Of a DNA stretch of 37,264 bases, positions 1 to 8,572 are shown piece by piece. The notes under the pieces were generated by a model. That model was given only the letters and a program-made list of their open reading frames with translations. It did not search any database and was not told the DNA's origin. A program made the position numbers and the translations under genes. Each line of letters begins with the position of its first letter. Positions within the stretch are counted from its first letter, which is position 1. Origin of the DNA: Deltaproteobacteria bacterium (GTDB lineage: Bacteria; Desulfobacterota; Desulfobulbia; Desulfobulbales; Desulfurivibrionaceae); assembly GCA_026388695.1 (NCBI GenBank), contig JAPLJH010000016.1:1-37264 (forward strand), read 5' to 3'.

Positions 1-111
1 ACCTATCGGGCGCTTGATCGAACCCTGGATGACGAAACAGTTGGCAAGATTCACCAAAAAATTATCGAGATGATGATTTCCCGTTTTAACGGTCAGTTAC
101 GTGAGGCATAA
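1..111 (+). CDS. pheT: Phenylalanyl-tRNA synthetase beta subunit, C-terminal end (partial)
   Basis: The first 36 codons are open and end in TAA; the gene starts outside the window. The peptide (YRALDRTLDDETVGKIHQK, then a helix ending FNGQLREA) matches the end of the FDX-ACB anticodon-binding domain that closes bacterial PheT, where a Y-R-x-x-x-R-T-L-x-D-x-E-V pattern and a final F-x-x-x-L-R are usual. PheT is the large subunit of the alpha2-beta2 enzyme that charges tRNA-Phe. ihfA follows after three bases, the classical pheST-ihfA arrangement, which supports the call despite the short fragment. Confidence 0.85.
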   Translation, partial: TYRALDRTLDDETVGKIHQKIIEMMISRFNGQLREA

Positions 112-114
112 TAG

Positions 115-408
115 ATGAAACGATCCAACCTTACCAGAAAAGAACTCTCGCAGACCATCAACGAGAAGATGGGACTTTCCCAGCGGAGCGCAGGAGAAAT
201 GGTTGATGCTGTTTTTGATGCGCTGAAGAAAACCCTGCTTCAGGGGGAGGCCATCAAGATCGTGCAGTTCGGCACCTTCACTGTGCGGAAGAAATCCTCG
301 CGGGTGGGACGCAATCCCCGGACCGGAGAAACCATGGAGATTTCCAAGAGGCACATGGTATCCTTCAGGCCCAGCAAGGTGGTTCGGGAGAATCTGAACA
401 AGGAATAA
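115..408 (+). CDS. ihfA: Integration host factor alpha subunit (HU/IHF family)
   Basis: This 97-residue protein has the full HU/IHF fold: an N-terminal helical part (LTRKELSQTINEKMGLS) and the DNA-binding arm with the family signature (VQFGTFTVRKKSSRVGRNPRTGE). IHF binds and sharply bends DNA at a defined consensus, in phage integration, replication initiation and activation of sigma54 promoters. The position directly after pheT is typical of the alpha subunit and separates it from ordinary HU. The ATG lies three bases after the pheT stop, with a GTGAGG ribosome site inside the pheT end, so translation is probably coupled. An exact IHF consensus occurs elsewhere in this window (31224-31236), in front of a sigma54 promoter. 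Confidence 0.95.
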   Translation: MKRSNLTRKELSQTINEKMGLSQRSAGEMVDAVFDALKKTLLQGEAIKIVQFGTFTVRKKSSRVGRNPRTGETMEISKRHMVSFRPSKVVRENLNKE

Positions 409-417
409 AGGACCAGT

Positions 418-840
418 GTGACCAAAATATCTTGCCAGAGTTTTGATGAGGGTCTAGGAACAGCAGGTGCCCGTCTGCCTGGGATTCCTGACAAGCGGTA
501 CTTCAAGATCGGCGAGGTGTGCGCGATAACCGGGGTAAAGCAGCATGTGCTTCGGTACTGGGAGTCGGAGTTCAGAATCCTCCACCCGCAGCGGGCCCAG
601 TCCAAACAGCGGCTCTACCGCCGGGTAGATGTGGAAACGGTTCTGGCGATCAAAAGGCTGCTCAAGGATGAGGGCTTTACCATCAGCGGGGCCAAGAAAG
701 CCTTGGCACGGGATGGCAACGGGCAGGAGCACGACGTGGTCGGGGCCGAAGCGGAGCAGCAGTTGCCAGGGAAGTCCGCAGATATTTTTGGCCAAGTCAA
801 GGCAGAGCTGTTGGCCTTGCAGAAAATTCTTGAGGAATAA
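418..840 (+). CDS. MerR-family transcriptional regulator
   Basis: This 140-residue protein starts at GTG, with an AAGGA ribosome site a few bases upstream. Residues about 22-92 form a MerR winged helix-turn-helix: [20 protein letters not shown], then the wing R-L-Y-R-R-V-D-V and [16 protein letters not shown]. The remaining 45 residues are a short helical tail with no cysteine pair or effector domain, so a metal-sensing role is not supported. It lies nine bases behind ihfA and probably belongs to the pheT-ihfA transcript. A small MerR-type gene behind ihfA is a recurrent arrangement in Desulfobacterota and other bacteria. Its target is unknown. Confidence 0.85.
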   Translation: MTKISCQSFDEGLGTAGARLPGIPDKRYFKIGEVCAITGVKQHVLRYWESEFRILHPQRAQSKQRLYRRVDVETVLAIKRLLKDEGFTISGAKKALARDGNGQEHDVVGAEAEQQLPGKSADIFGQVKAELLALQKILEE

Positions 841-861
841 AGCCGTTGGCGAGAGTCCAGC

Positions 862-890
862 TTGACAGGTACCTCGGGCCATGCTAAATA
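862..890 (+). promoter_or_regulatory. Sigma70 promoter of the tRNA-Pro gene
   Basis: A perfect TTGACA (862-867), a 17-bp spacer and TAAATA (885-890) with an extended -10 TG at 882-883. A GC-rich GGGGCC follows the -10, like the discriminator of stable-RNA promoters under stringent control. The expected start near 897 is about 27 bases before the mature tRNA. Confidence 0.75.
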
Positions 891-923
891 GGGGCCAACC
901 TGTTGAGTTGAAATATATTTTGT

Positions 924-1000
924 CGGGATGTAGCGCAGTCTGGTAGCGCACTTGGATGGGGTCCAAGGGGCCGGAGGTTCGAATCCTCTCATCCCGACCA
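924..1000 (+). tRNA. tRNA-Pro (anticodon GGG)
   Basis: A complete 77-nt cloverleaf with encoded CCA. The acceptor arms CGGGATG and CATCCCG pair perfectly, the D-arm has AGCGCAGTCTGGTAGCGC, and the T-arm has GGAGG-TTCGAAT-CCTCT. The anticodon stem CTTGG/CCAAG encloses the loop ATGGGGT, giving GGG, which reads proline codon CCC and by wobble CCU. Overall it closely resembles bacterial tRNA-Pro. Confidence 0.97.
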
Positions 1001-1008
1001 GCAATAGT

Positions 1009-1044
1009 AAAGGGGTTAACCGTTTTCGGTTAACCCCTTTTTTT
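1009..1044 (+). terminator. Intrinsic terminator after tRNA-Pro
   Basis: A perfect 14-bp stem, AAAGGGGTTAACCG (1009-1022) and CGGTTAACCCCTTT (1027-1040), with a TTTT loop and a T-run of seven across the end of the stem. It lies nine bases after the tRNA. Because the 5' arm begins AAA, it could also end minus-strand transcripts of the transferase gene that stops at 1066. Confidence 0.9.
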
Positions 1045-1065
1045 CGTCCAAATATTTGGCAACAA

Positions 1066-2103
1066 CTACACTTCTTGCTGCTCCTTTGCCCCAGCCTTGT
1101 AGTGAAACGCGCACCGCACCAGCGGCGCATAGGCGATCAGCAGTCCGACCAGGCCAGGGAGCGATCCCAGCGCTACCAGCAGGGCAATGGGAAACAGCCA
1201 GAGTAGATTGATCAGCCCAACTGCGATGGACACATGTCGGTGCGTGGCAAAACGGCGGGAGGCGTACTGGTAAGCGTGACTGCGATGGGCTTCGTGAAAT
1301 GCCTCCCCCCGGATCACCCGGCGCAACAAAGTCGTGGTGGCGTCAACGATAAAGACCCCGAGCAAAATAAGCCAGCACCAGAAGAGTTCCGGGTCAACCT
1401 GGGCCGCTTGAATCGAAAGAAGCCCCAGGATCAGCCCCAGAAAACCACTGCCCGAGTCTCCCATAAAGATTTTGGCCCGGGGAAAATTCCAAAAAAGAAA
1501 GCCGGCAACCGCAGAGAGCATTAATGCGGGAGCCAGCCAAGACTGCCCGGCAGGAGCAGAGAGTGCATAGGCAATGCTCCCGCCCAGACAGACCGTGATC
1601 GCCTCAATGCCAGCGATGCCATCGATGCCGTCCATGAAATTGTATAGGTTGAGCAGCCAGACTAGATATACTGCGGCCAGCAAATAGCCGGGCCAACCGA
1701 GATACAATAGGTGTCCGAAGACAGAGAGGGGCGGCAATTGCCCCAGCCAGAAAAGTCCCCAGGCGGCCCCGAGAAAATGGGCGGCCAATCGCCATCTTGG
1801 TGCAATATGGCGGCGGTCATCCAAAAAACCAACCCAGGCGACCAGTCCTCCGGCGCCAGTCAGAGCTAACAATACCTGCGTCGGCAAAAAGTCTGTCAGC
1901 CGCAAGCATAACAGCCCTGCAAAAAAAGTTACCACAATAGCCATTCCACCCCCGCGCGGAGTAGGAACCTGGTGCGAGCTCCGCATGTTGGGAACATCAA
2001 TAAGATTGCGCGCCAAAGCGTAACGCCGGATGAACCCGGTCAGCAGCAGAGACACCCCTGCGCTCAAAAGAAAAAATCCCCAGAGATGTACTATGCTAGG
2101 CAT
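1066..2103 (-). CDS. WecA/MraY-family undecaprenyl-phosphate sugar-1-phosphate transferase
   Basis: This 345-residue polytopic membrane protein belongs to glycosyltransferase family 4 (PNPT superfamily). Such enzymes move a sugar-1-phosphate, often GlcNAc or a relative, from a UDP-sugar to undecaprenyl phosphate on the cytoplasmic face, starting O-antigen or other surface polymers. Conserved loops are visible: DVPNMRSSHQVPTPRGGG near the start, FLDDRRHI with the Asp pair for Mg2+, NLYNFMDGIDGIAG, FMGDSGSGFLG, and a final basic loop with HEAHRSHAYQYASRR. The short length and the HRSHAYQ loop resemble WbpL/WecA more than MraY, and no peptidoglycan genes are nearby. It is 27 bases downstream of the LtaS-like gene on the same strand, probably one operon. 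The exact sugar cannot be read from the sequence. Confidence 0.85.
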   Translation of the reverse strand: MPSIVHLWGFFLLSAGVSLLLTGFIRRYALARNLIDVPNMRSSHQVPTPRGGGMAIVVTFFAGLLCLRLTDFLPTQVLLALTGAGGLVAWVGFLDDRRHIAPRWRLAAHFLGAAWGLFWLGQLPPLSVFGHLLYLGWPGYLLAAVYLVWLLNLYNFMDGIDGIAGIEAITVCLGGSIAYALSAPAGQSWLAPALMLSAVAGFLFWNFPRAKIFMGDSGSGFLGLILGLLSIQAAQVDPELFWCWLILLGVFIVDATTTLLRRVIRGEAFHEAHRSHAYQYASRRFATHRHVSIAVGLINLLWLFPIALLVALGSLPGLVGLLIAYAPLVRCAFHYKAGAKEQQEV

Positions 2104-2130
2104 GATTTTTTTGTCGGGATTGTATCGACG

Positions 2131-3891
2131 TCATTGTGCGCACTGCGTCTTTGCTCCGATCATGCGGATGGCTGAACCGGCATCCATTGCCTGGGACATG
2201 ATGTCCAGGTAGTCGTCCCGGGAGGCGTTTCTGGCAACCGGGGTATTGTGGGCCGTGAAGTTGCAGTCATGCTCTTGGCAGTATTTTCCCCTGGTCGCGA
2301 AGTTGAGGATGATGCGGGGAATATCATAATGATGAATGGTGTTCTGCCGCACCGGGCGGCCGTTTTCGATGATGTAGATCCGGTTAAGAAAAGTGGCTTC
2401 CACGGTTCCACCGAGATAGTTGAGATCCTGGTAGGTTTTGCTTCCCGAGAGGCTTGGCAGATGGTCGCTCACTATGACGATTAGTGACTTTGGGTCTGCT
2501 GCGATCAGACCTTTAACAAAGGTGGCAATGGCCTCGGTGCGGTAGTAGTACTGGTTGACGGCTTTTTCCAGCCCCTCGTCCTGGTAATTTCCAAGCATCT
2601 TGACAACCATTGGCCGTTTGGCAAGGTTGAGGTCATGGGGGGTATGGCCGTACATGCTGATGATATAGTTGAAGATGGGGAGTTTCGGGTTTTCCTTGAT
2701 TCTCTTGGTGATGAACGCCAGATTCTGGGAGAAAAGCACTCCGTCGAACATGTAATCCTCGTCCGTTACGTCCCCTGCGGAGAAATACGTGTCGTAGCCG
2801 GCGGCGAATTCCTGCGGGTAATATCTTTTTTCAAAGCCAATCCCGGTATAGGCGTTGGTTGAATTAAAGAAATCAGGTTTGTAGGCGTTGGTGGAGTTGG
2901 TCTCGTAGCCGCCCTGGGCAAGAATTCTAGGAAGACAGGGGGTTTTGGCCCCGGTGAATACATCGAATTCGATGCCGGAGAACTCACGCAGGGCCGGAGC
3001 CCCGCAGAGAACCTCGAACTCGGCCTGGGCGGTACCCCCGGCAAACACCGGGGAGATGGAGATGCCCCCTTTTTTCGCCAGAAGTTTGCTGAAAGAGGGA
3101 TGGGCAGGGCTGCGAGAAAAACAGGCTTTCTGTAAAAGCCCTGGGTCGAGAAAGCTCTCAAGAACGATGAGGTGAATATTCCGTTTTCCTTGCTGGCCTT
3201 TAAGCTCAGCGATCACCTTGTCGGAATCCATCAGGGAAGCGGGATTCATCTGATGCCCGGCAATCTTTTTGCGGTAGCTTTTCCGCCTGGCTTCATTGTA
3301 CAGCATCATGCTCAGACGACCGTTGTTGCGGGCGCTGGCCGTGTCGGAATAGAGGAAGATTTCCTGTTGGGTTTCCTGGAAAGCGGTCATGAAGAAATCC
3401 GGGGTTATCTCCACCATCAGCAGTAGCGCTAGGAGAGGCAGCGAAGCCTTAGCCATTGCCGCTCGCCGGGTGCGAAATTCAAGGGAAGCGAGAAAGGTCA
3501 AGAGGGGGAGGCCGATCAGCGCTCCGATCAGGGCGAGGGCCAGGGGGGGGAGCACCTGGAACATCTCCGGCAGTTCGGTTATTTCGGTTATCCGCAGCAT
3601 CCTGCCAAACATGATGAAGTAGGCATCGGACACACCATAAAACAGAACGAGCGGTGCTGCGGCCACAAACGGCTGTAGGCGTGATTTGCGGAGGAGCTGA
3701 TTGAGAAAAAAGTAGAGATAGAGGAGCAGGGGGATTTCCAGGCGCCAGGCCGGCAGCAATGAAGGCAGGCCGCCCTGCTGTTGGAGAATTGCCGTATAGC
3801 CGAAGAGAAAGAGCAGGAATGCGGCATAGCGGTTTGTCGTCAGGGCTTTCAGCCGGGCGAAATATGGGCGCAAGGTTGGGGGCATGGTCAT
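2131..3891 (-). CDS. LtaS-like membrane phosphotransferase/sulfatase-family protein
   Basis: This 586-residue protein has about five N-terminal membrane segments (residues about 22-38, 52-68, 75-96, 113-135, 150-170) and a large domain outside the membrane of the alkaline-phosphatase/sulfatase superfamily. Metal-site pieces are visible: LIVLESF (E about 245) and VIVSDH near residue 480. A likely nucleophile is Thr287 in FAGGTAQAEFEVLCG. Family members (LtaS, OpgB, phosphoethanolamine transferases) move head groups from phospholipids to glycans, lipoteichoic acid or lipid A. A Gram-negative context argues for glycan or LPS decoration rather than teichoic acid. It pairs with the transferase gene downstream, and the 237-bp upstream gap is shared with a divergent two-component operon. 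The substrate is unknown. Confidence 0.8.
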   Translation of the reverse strand: MTMPPTLRPYFARLKALTTNRYAAFLLFLFGYTAILQQQGGLPSLLPAWRLEIPLLLYLYFFLNQLLRKSRLQPFVAAAPLVLFYGVSDAYFIMFGRMLRITEITELPEMFQVLPPLALALIGALIGLPLLTFLASLEFRTRRAAMAKASLPLLALLLMVEITPDFFMTAFQETQQEIFLYSDTASARNNGRLSMMLYNEARRKSYRKKIAGHQMNPASLMDSDKVIAELKGQQGKRNIHLIVLESFLDPGLLQKACFSRSPAHPSFSKLLAKKGGISISPVFAGGTAQAEFEVLCGAPALREFSGIEFDVFTGAKTPCLPRILAQGGYETNSTNAYKPDFFNSTNAYTGIGFEKRYYPQEFAAGYDTYFSAGDVTDEDYMFDGVLFSQNLAFITKRIKENPKLPIFNYIISMYGHTPHDLNLAKRPMVVKMLGNYQDEGLEKAVNQYYYRTEAIATFVKGLIAADPKSLIVIVSDHLPSLSGSKTYQDLNYLGGTVEATFLNRIYIIENGRPVRQNTIHHYDIPRIILNFATRGKYCQEHDCNFTAHNTPVARNASRDDYLDIMSQAMDAGSAIRMIGAKTQCAQ

Positions 3892-4128
3892 TGTGTGGGG
3901 AAAAGAGGTCTCGTTGCCGGTAATTCCGGCATGTTCCGGACAATAATGAGCTTAGGGCCGAAAAACAACATAGCGCGAAACTATACCATACAGCCCGATC
4001 TGCTCGCACATATTCTTTTTTTGCGAAAGGCGGCCATTCTCTTTTCTGGCAAAGTTCTGATTGCCGGTTGAAGGCAGGCCTGCTAATCTTTGTGAGGGAG
4101 ACGGTGATTATTTTAGGATAAGGTGGCC

Positions 4129-4803
4129 ATGCGCATACTCGTAGTTGAAGATGACCCTAAAATTGCCTCCTTTATCAGCATGGGACTCCGTCAGGCTGGT
4201 TTTTCCGTTGATGTTGCCGACAATGGCGAGGATGGCCTTGTCCGGGCGCTGGATGGCGCCTATGATCTTGCCGTTCTTGATATCATGCTGCCAAGGCTTG
4301 ATGGCCTTTCCCTGCTGGATCAGCTTCGCCGTCGGCAGGTCAACACCCCGGTGATCATCTTGAGCGCCAAGCGTTCGGTTGAGGATCGGATCAAGGGGCT
4401 ACAGGCCGGGGGGGACGATTATCTCACCAAGCCGTTTTCTTTTTCCGAGTTGCTGGCCAGGGTGCAGGCCCTGATCCGCCGGGCAGGCGCCGCGCCGGAA
4501 GCCACGATCCTGCGGGTAGGGGATTTGTCTCTAGATAAATTGAAGCGGGAGGTTTACAGGGCAGAGCGCAAGATCGATCTCCAGCCCAGGGAATTTTCGC
4601 TTCTTGAATATCTCATGAACAACCCAGGTCGAGTCATCTCAAAAACCATGATTCTGGAGCATGTCTGGGATTATAATTTTGATCCCCAGACCAATGTGGT
4701 GGATGTGCTCATCTGCCGGCTGCGCAATAAGATTGACCGGGATTTCGGACGCAAGCTGATTCAAACGATTCGCGGGGTCGGCTATGCCCTTGGTAACGAT
4801 TAA
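4129..4803 (+). CDS. OmpR/PhoB-family response regulator
   Basis: A receiver domain opens with MRILVVEDD; the phospho-acceptor is Asp51 (LDIMLPRLDG) and Lys101 lies in LTKPFS. A C-terminal winged helix (about 130-222) follows, with the usual LQPREFSLLEYLMNNPGRVIS stretch and final GVGYAL. The protein is 224 residues, normal for the family. I chose ATG 4129 because TAAGG lies six bases upstream; an in-frame GTG at 4123 would add two residues. The kinase gene begins inside its last 20 bases. The linker and partner resemble CusR/QseB-type pairs. The flanking membrane phosphotransferases suggest an envelope-related signal, but this is inference. Confidence 0.93.
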   Translation: MRILVVEDDPKIASFISMGLRQAGFSVDVADNGEDGLVRALDGAYDLAVLDIMLPRLDGLSLLDQLRRRQVNTPVIILSAKRSVEDRIKGLQAGGDDYLTKPFSFSELLARVQALIRRAGAAPEATILRVGDLSLDKLKREVYRAERKIDLQPREFSLLEYLMNNPGRVISKTMILEHVWDYNFDPQTNVVDVLICRLRNKIDRDFGRKLIQTIRGVGYALGND

Positions 4804-6199
4804 ACGACTGACAAAAACCACGGGCTTCCGGCTGGCCCTGTGGTATTCCCTTATTTTTATTTCCAGCTCCCTCCTGCTTTTCGCCCTGCTCTATTTCCCC
4901 CTGCGTTCCGCGATCAAAGAAAAGGATCGTAACATTATTCTGGCCAAACTCAACGAATACACCTTGCAGGAAGAGCAGAGCGGTCTTCAGGGAATGCTCT
5001 CCGAGATCCGTCTTGAGGATGATCATAACAGCCAGGCTGGTTTTTTTGTGCGGGTAGCCGACTCCACTGGGCAATCGCTGATTGTCACTCTGCCGCCGGA
5101 GTGGCACCAGCTGGACAGAGAATTTTCCCCCCTGTTCCGTAGTGGGGGAGGAGCCGATGGCTGGATCGTCCTTCCTGCTGAAGGAAGAGATGATTCCCTT
5201 GAGATTGTCAGCAGGCGGCTGGGGAGCGGATATCTGCTCCAAATTGGCAGGGGTTCAGGGGAACGGCAAAAAATCCTGGAATATTTCGGGGAGGTTTTTG
5301 CGGGAATCATGCTGCCGATGATTATCTTCGGGTTTGCTGGGGGGTTCTTTTTGGCCTTCCGCTCCCTACGCCCGGTACGCGACCTCATTCAGGTCGTACG
5401 CAGCATCGATATCGGTAAAATGGACGCCAGGGTGCCATCGCGGCAGACCGGCGACGAACTGGACGAACTGGTTCGTCTTTTCAACACCATGCTGGAAAAG
5501 ATCGAGCAACTGCTCACCGGTATGCGGGCGGCTCTGGATAATGTGGCCCATGATCTGCGTACCCCGGTGACCCGCTTGCGGGCCGGGATCGAAACTGCTC
5601 TACAGTCCGACAATAAGGCCGAGACCTTGCGCGAGGCCCTGCTGGACTGTGCCGAGGAGTCAGAGCGGATCATCACCATGCTCAACACCCTGATGGACAT
5701 CTCCGAGGCGGAGACAGGGGTGATGAAGTTGCATCGGCAACCCGTTGCGGTTGTTGCCCTCCTTGCCGAGGTGGTTGATCTGTACCAGTATGTGGCCGAG
5801 GAAAAGGGGGTGACGGTTTCTGTTTCCGGGGCGTCTGATCTCACACTGATGGCGGATATCGACCGGATGCGGCAGGTTATCGGCAATTTGCTGGATAACA
5901 GTCTCAAACATACGCTGTCCGGAGGTCGCATCGAACTCACCTGTGCCCGTCAGGCTGGGAAGGTGGTGATTCGGGTGCAGGATACCGGGGCAGGTATCCC
6001 GGCGCACGATCTGCCTCGGATTTTTGACCGTCTGTATCGGGGAGATCACAGCCGCAGCCAGCGGGGCCTTGGTCTGGGCTTAAGCCTTGTCAAGGCGGTT
6101 ATTCATGCCCATGCCGGGAGTATCGAGGTGGAAAGTGCGCCCGGTCAGGGGGCGACGTTCATTTTGCGGCTGCCTGCCGAGTGCTCATTGTTGTCCTGA
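4784..6199 (+). CDS. HAMP-domain sensor histidine kinase
   Basis: This 471-residue inner-membrane kinase has a first membrane helix at about 14-38, a periplasmic sensor region of about 130 residues, a second helix at about 168-190, and a HAMP linker. HisKA follows with the phospho-His at 256 in NVAHDLRTPVTR. The ATPase domain shows the N-box GNLLDNSLKH, the G1 box DTGAGIP, and GLGLGLSLVKAV. It overlaps the response regulator by 20 bases, so the two are a cognate pair and probably translationally coupled. The layout is like CusS/QseC. The periplasmic part has no cysteine or His cluster typical of metal sensors, so the ligand is open. Confidence 0.93.
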   Translation: MPLVTIKRLTKTTGFRLALWYSLIFISSSLLLFALLYFPLRSAIKEKDRNIILAKLNEYTLQEEQSGLQGMLSEIRLEDDHNSQAGFFVRVADSTGQSLIVTLPPEWHQLDREFSPLFRSGGGADGWIVLPAEGRDDSLEIVSRRLGSGYLLQIGRGSGERQKILEYFGEVFAGIMLPMIIFGFAGGFFLAFRSLRPVRDLIQVVRSIDIGKMDARVPSRQTGDELDELVRLFNTMLEKIEQLLTGMRAALDNVAHDLRTPVTRLRAGIETALQSDNKAETLREALLDCAEESERIITMLNTLMDISEAETGVMKLHRQPVAVVALLAEVVDLYQYVAEEKGVTVSVSGASDLTLMADIDRMRQVIGNLLDNSLKHTLSGGRIELTCARQAGKVVIRVQDTGAGIPAHDLPRIFDRLYRGDHSRSQRGLGLGLSLVKAVIHAHAGSIEVESAPGQGATFILRLPAECSLLS

Positions 6200-6251
6200 T
6201 TCCCTTCCTCTGTGCATGCTCGTCCCGCTTGTCCATGAGCCCATTCAAACT

Positions 6252-6277
6252 TGAACCTTTCACGTTTGTAAGGTTCA
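6252..6277. promoter_or_regulatory. Operator-like inverted repeat upstream of the second LtaS-like gene
   Basis: Perfect 8-bp arms TGAACCTT (6252-6259) and AAGGTTCA (6270-6277) are separated by 10 bp, in the 181-bp gap between the kinase and the next gene. The 18-bp centre distance would put both half-sites on the same face of the helix at just under two turns. It could be a repressor or activator site, or the base of an RNA hairpin; no T-run follows. Confidence 0.4.
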
Positions 6278-6380
6278 GGCAATCTTCTGGCAATTGTTGG
6301 CATGCTAGATTCAGGCGAAGCAATGCTCTGCCCCTGGGAAAAATTTGTGGTCATTCCGACTACAGGCAAGGGGTGGCCTT

Positions 6381-8468
6381 ATGCAATGGAGCTGGCTGGC
6401 CCCCATTATGTCAAAAATCATATCTAACGTATTGTCTCGTCTTCCGTCTCTTGCTCGTTTTCAGCTCCTCCGTCTGTTCTTTCTTTGGTACAGCCTGTAT
6501 GCCTTTGGTGTGCGCCTGGCGTTATTGAGCTGGAGTTGGTCACAGATCGGGCATTCCCCCCTAACCGTGGGGGGGATTTTTCTAGTCGGCCTGTTGTACG
6601 ATCTGGCCAATGCCGTGTATTTTTCCATTCCTATTGTTCTGTATCTGGTGCTCATGCCCCAGCGGTTTTTTGCCAGCCGCTGGCAGCGGGTTGTTCTCTA
6701 TCCCCTTGCCTTTGCCCTGAGTTATGGCCTGGTTTTCTCTGCCCTGGCTGAATGGCTCTTCTGGGATGAGTTTGGCGTACGTTTCAACTTCATCGCCGTG
6801 GACTATCTGGTCTATACCCATGAGGTGATCGGCAATATCCGCGAATCCTATCCGGTGTCCCTGCTCCTCTCCATGGTTGGCGTTGTTGCAGGCCTGGTTT
6901 TTATCGTTATCCGGCCTCGGCTTGAAGCGGTCATTGCCTCGGAGCGACTACAGGGACGCTCCGCCTCCGGTTTTGTCGCCCGCCTGGGTGCTGGCGCAGC
7001 CTTTCTGCTCGTACCCATACTTCTATTTCTGACCGTGGATGGCTCCCTTGTTGGTAAGGCCTTTGATAACCGCTATGAAAAAGAACTGGCGGAGAATGGC
7101 ATCTACCAGTTGTTTTCCGCCTTTCGCAACAACAGTCTGGACTACGCGACCTTTTATAAAAATATGGATGAAAAGGCCGCGTTCAACGGTCTGCGTTCCC
7201 TGCTTGCGACCAAAAACAGCCGCTATGTCGATGACAACCCCACGGACATAGAGCGGGTGCTTACCTCCGTGGCTCCGGAGAAACTCCATAACGTCGTGTT
7301 GATCATGGTGGAAAGCCTGAGTGCGGAGTATCTCGGCGCCTTTGGCAATACTGCGGGCCTTACCCCCAATCTCGACGCCCTGGCCAAGGATGGACTGCTG
7401 TTTAATCGGCTGTATGCCACGGGCAATCGGACGGTGCGTGGGATGGAGGCGGTCACCCTCTCTGTGCCGCCGACGCCTGGGCAGTCCATTGTCAAACGGC
7501 CCAACAACGCCAACATGTTTTCCTTAGGTTTTGTTTTTCGGGACAAAGGCTATGGCACCCGGTTCTTCTATGGCGGGTTCGGGTATTTTGACAACATGAA
7601 CGCCTTTTTCGGCGGCAACGGCTTTGATGTTACCGATCGCGGTAATCTCAGAGCAGACGAGATCAGCTTTGCCAATATCTGGGGTGTGTGCGACGAGGAT
7701 ATCCTGGGCCGGGCCTTGCGGGAATTCGACCAGTCCGCGAGCCAAAAGAAGCCATTTTTCGGGTATGTGATGACCACCTCAAACCACCGGCCTTTCACCT
7801 ATCCCGAAGGGAAGATCGATATTCCTTCAAAAACCGGGCGGCCAGGGGGGGTCAAGTATACCGATTACGCCATCGGCAGGTTCATTGCCGAGGCGCGGCA
7901 TCACTCCTGGTTTGACAATACTATTTTCGTTATTGTCGCGGACCATTGTGCCGGGAGTGCCGGGCGGCAGGAACTTCCGGTGCACAGCTATCATATCCCC
8001 TTGATTTTTTATGGCCCAGGCATCATTAAGCCGGGGGTGAACTCTACCCTGGCAAGCCAAGTGGACCTAGGACCCACCCTGTTTGGCCTTTTGAAGTGGC
8101 AATACCACAGCAAGTTTTTTGGTAAGGATATTTTGGCGGCTGATTTCACGCCCCGTGCCTTTATCGGAAACTACCAGCGGCTTGGCTATCTGGAAGGGGG
8201 GTATTTGGCCATCCTCAATGAACGGCAGGGGATTGGCCAGTATCAGGTGGTCGAAGAAACCATGCAGGATGCGGTGCTGGTTCCGGTGGCAGAGAATAAG
8301 GAACTCAGCGCTAAGGCCATCTGCTCCTATCAGGGAGCCAGTCTGCTCTACCAAAGAGGCCTGGATCACTGGTCCTCGGAAAAGAGACTTCCCAGAATAG
8401 CGGCCACGGTATCCCGATCCGGGCCTAAAAAAGAGGGGATAAGCATGGATTTTCGTCGCGCTTTGTGA
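6381..8468 (+). CDS. LTA synthase/OpgB-family membrane phosphotransferase
   Basis: This 695-residue protein has roughly five N-terminal membrane helices and a large extracytoplasmic alkaline-phosphatase-superfamily domain. Catalytic landmarks are VLIMVESLSAEYLGAF (Glu311 as metal ligand), the nucleophile candidate Thr351 in GNRTVRG, and VIVADHCAG (Asp521, His522), followed by HIPLIFYGPG. This pattern is closest to LtaS/OpgB-type phosphoglycerol transferases. I chose ATG 6381 because AAGGGGTGG lies just upstream; a TTG at 6345 would add 12 residues without a ribosome site. It follows the two-component pair on the same strand after 181 bp that include an inverted repeat, so it is a plausible target. 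It is the second enzyme of this family within 6 kb. Confidence 0.85.
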   Translation: MQWSWLAPIMSKIISNVLSRLPSLARFQLLRLFFLWYSLYAFGVRLALLSWSWSQIGHSPLTVGGIFLVGLLYDLANAVYFSIPIVLYLVLMPQRFFASRWQRVVLYPLAFALSYGLVFSALAEWLFWDEFGVRFNFIAVDYLVYTHEVIGNIRESYPVSLLLSMVGVVAGLVFIVIRPRLEAVIASERLQGRSASGFVARLGAGAAFLLVPILLFLTVDGSLVGKAFDNRYEKELAENGIYQLFSAFRNNSLDYATFYKNMDEKAAFNGLRSLLATKNSRYVDDNPTDIERVLTSVAPEKLHNVVLIMVESLSAEYLGAFGNTAGLTPNLDALAKDGLLFNRLYATGNRTVRGMEAVTLSVPPTPGQSIVKRPNNANMFSLGFVFRDKGYGTRFFYGGFGYFDNMNAFFGGNGFDVTDRGNLRADEISFANIWGVCDEDILGRALREFDQSASQKKPFFGYVMTTSNHRPFTYPEGKIDIPSKTGRPGGVKYTDYAIGRFIAEARHHSWFDNTIFVIVADHCAGSAGRQELPVHSYHIPLIFYGPGIIKPGVNSTLASQVDLGPTLFGLLKWQYHSKFFGKDILAADFTPRAFIGNYQRLGYLEGGYLAILNERQGIGQYQVVEETMQDAVLVPVAENKELSAKAICSYQGASLLYQRGLDHWSSEKRLPRIAATVSRSGPKKEGISMDFRRAL

Positions 8469-8572
8469 TAATAAAGGAAGCTGATTTGTAACAATCGCGC
8501 GAAGCATCCGGACTGTGGCGTACGCCCATGGCCGAATTCCACAATACTATTCGAGCAGAAGAAGAGGGCTTC

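Noticed and set aside
4074-4083. Palindrome GCAGGCCTGC before the response regulator
   Set aside because: Ten bases only, with no repeat of the motif elsewhere nearby; could be chance in GC-rich DNA.
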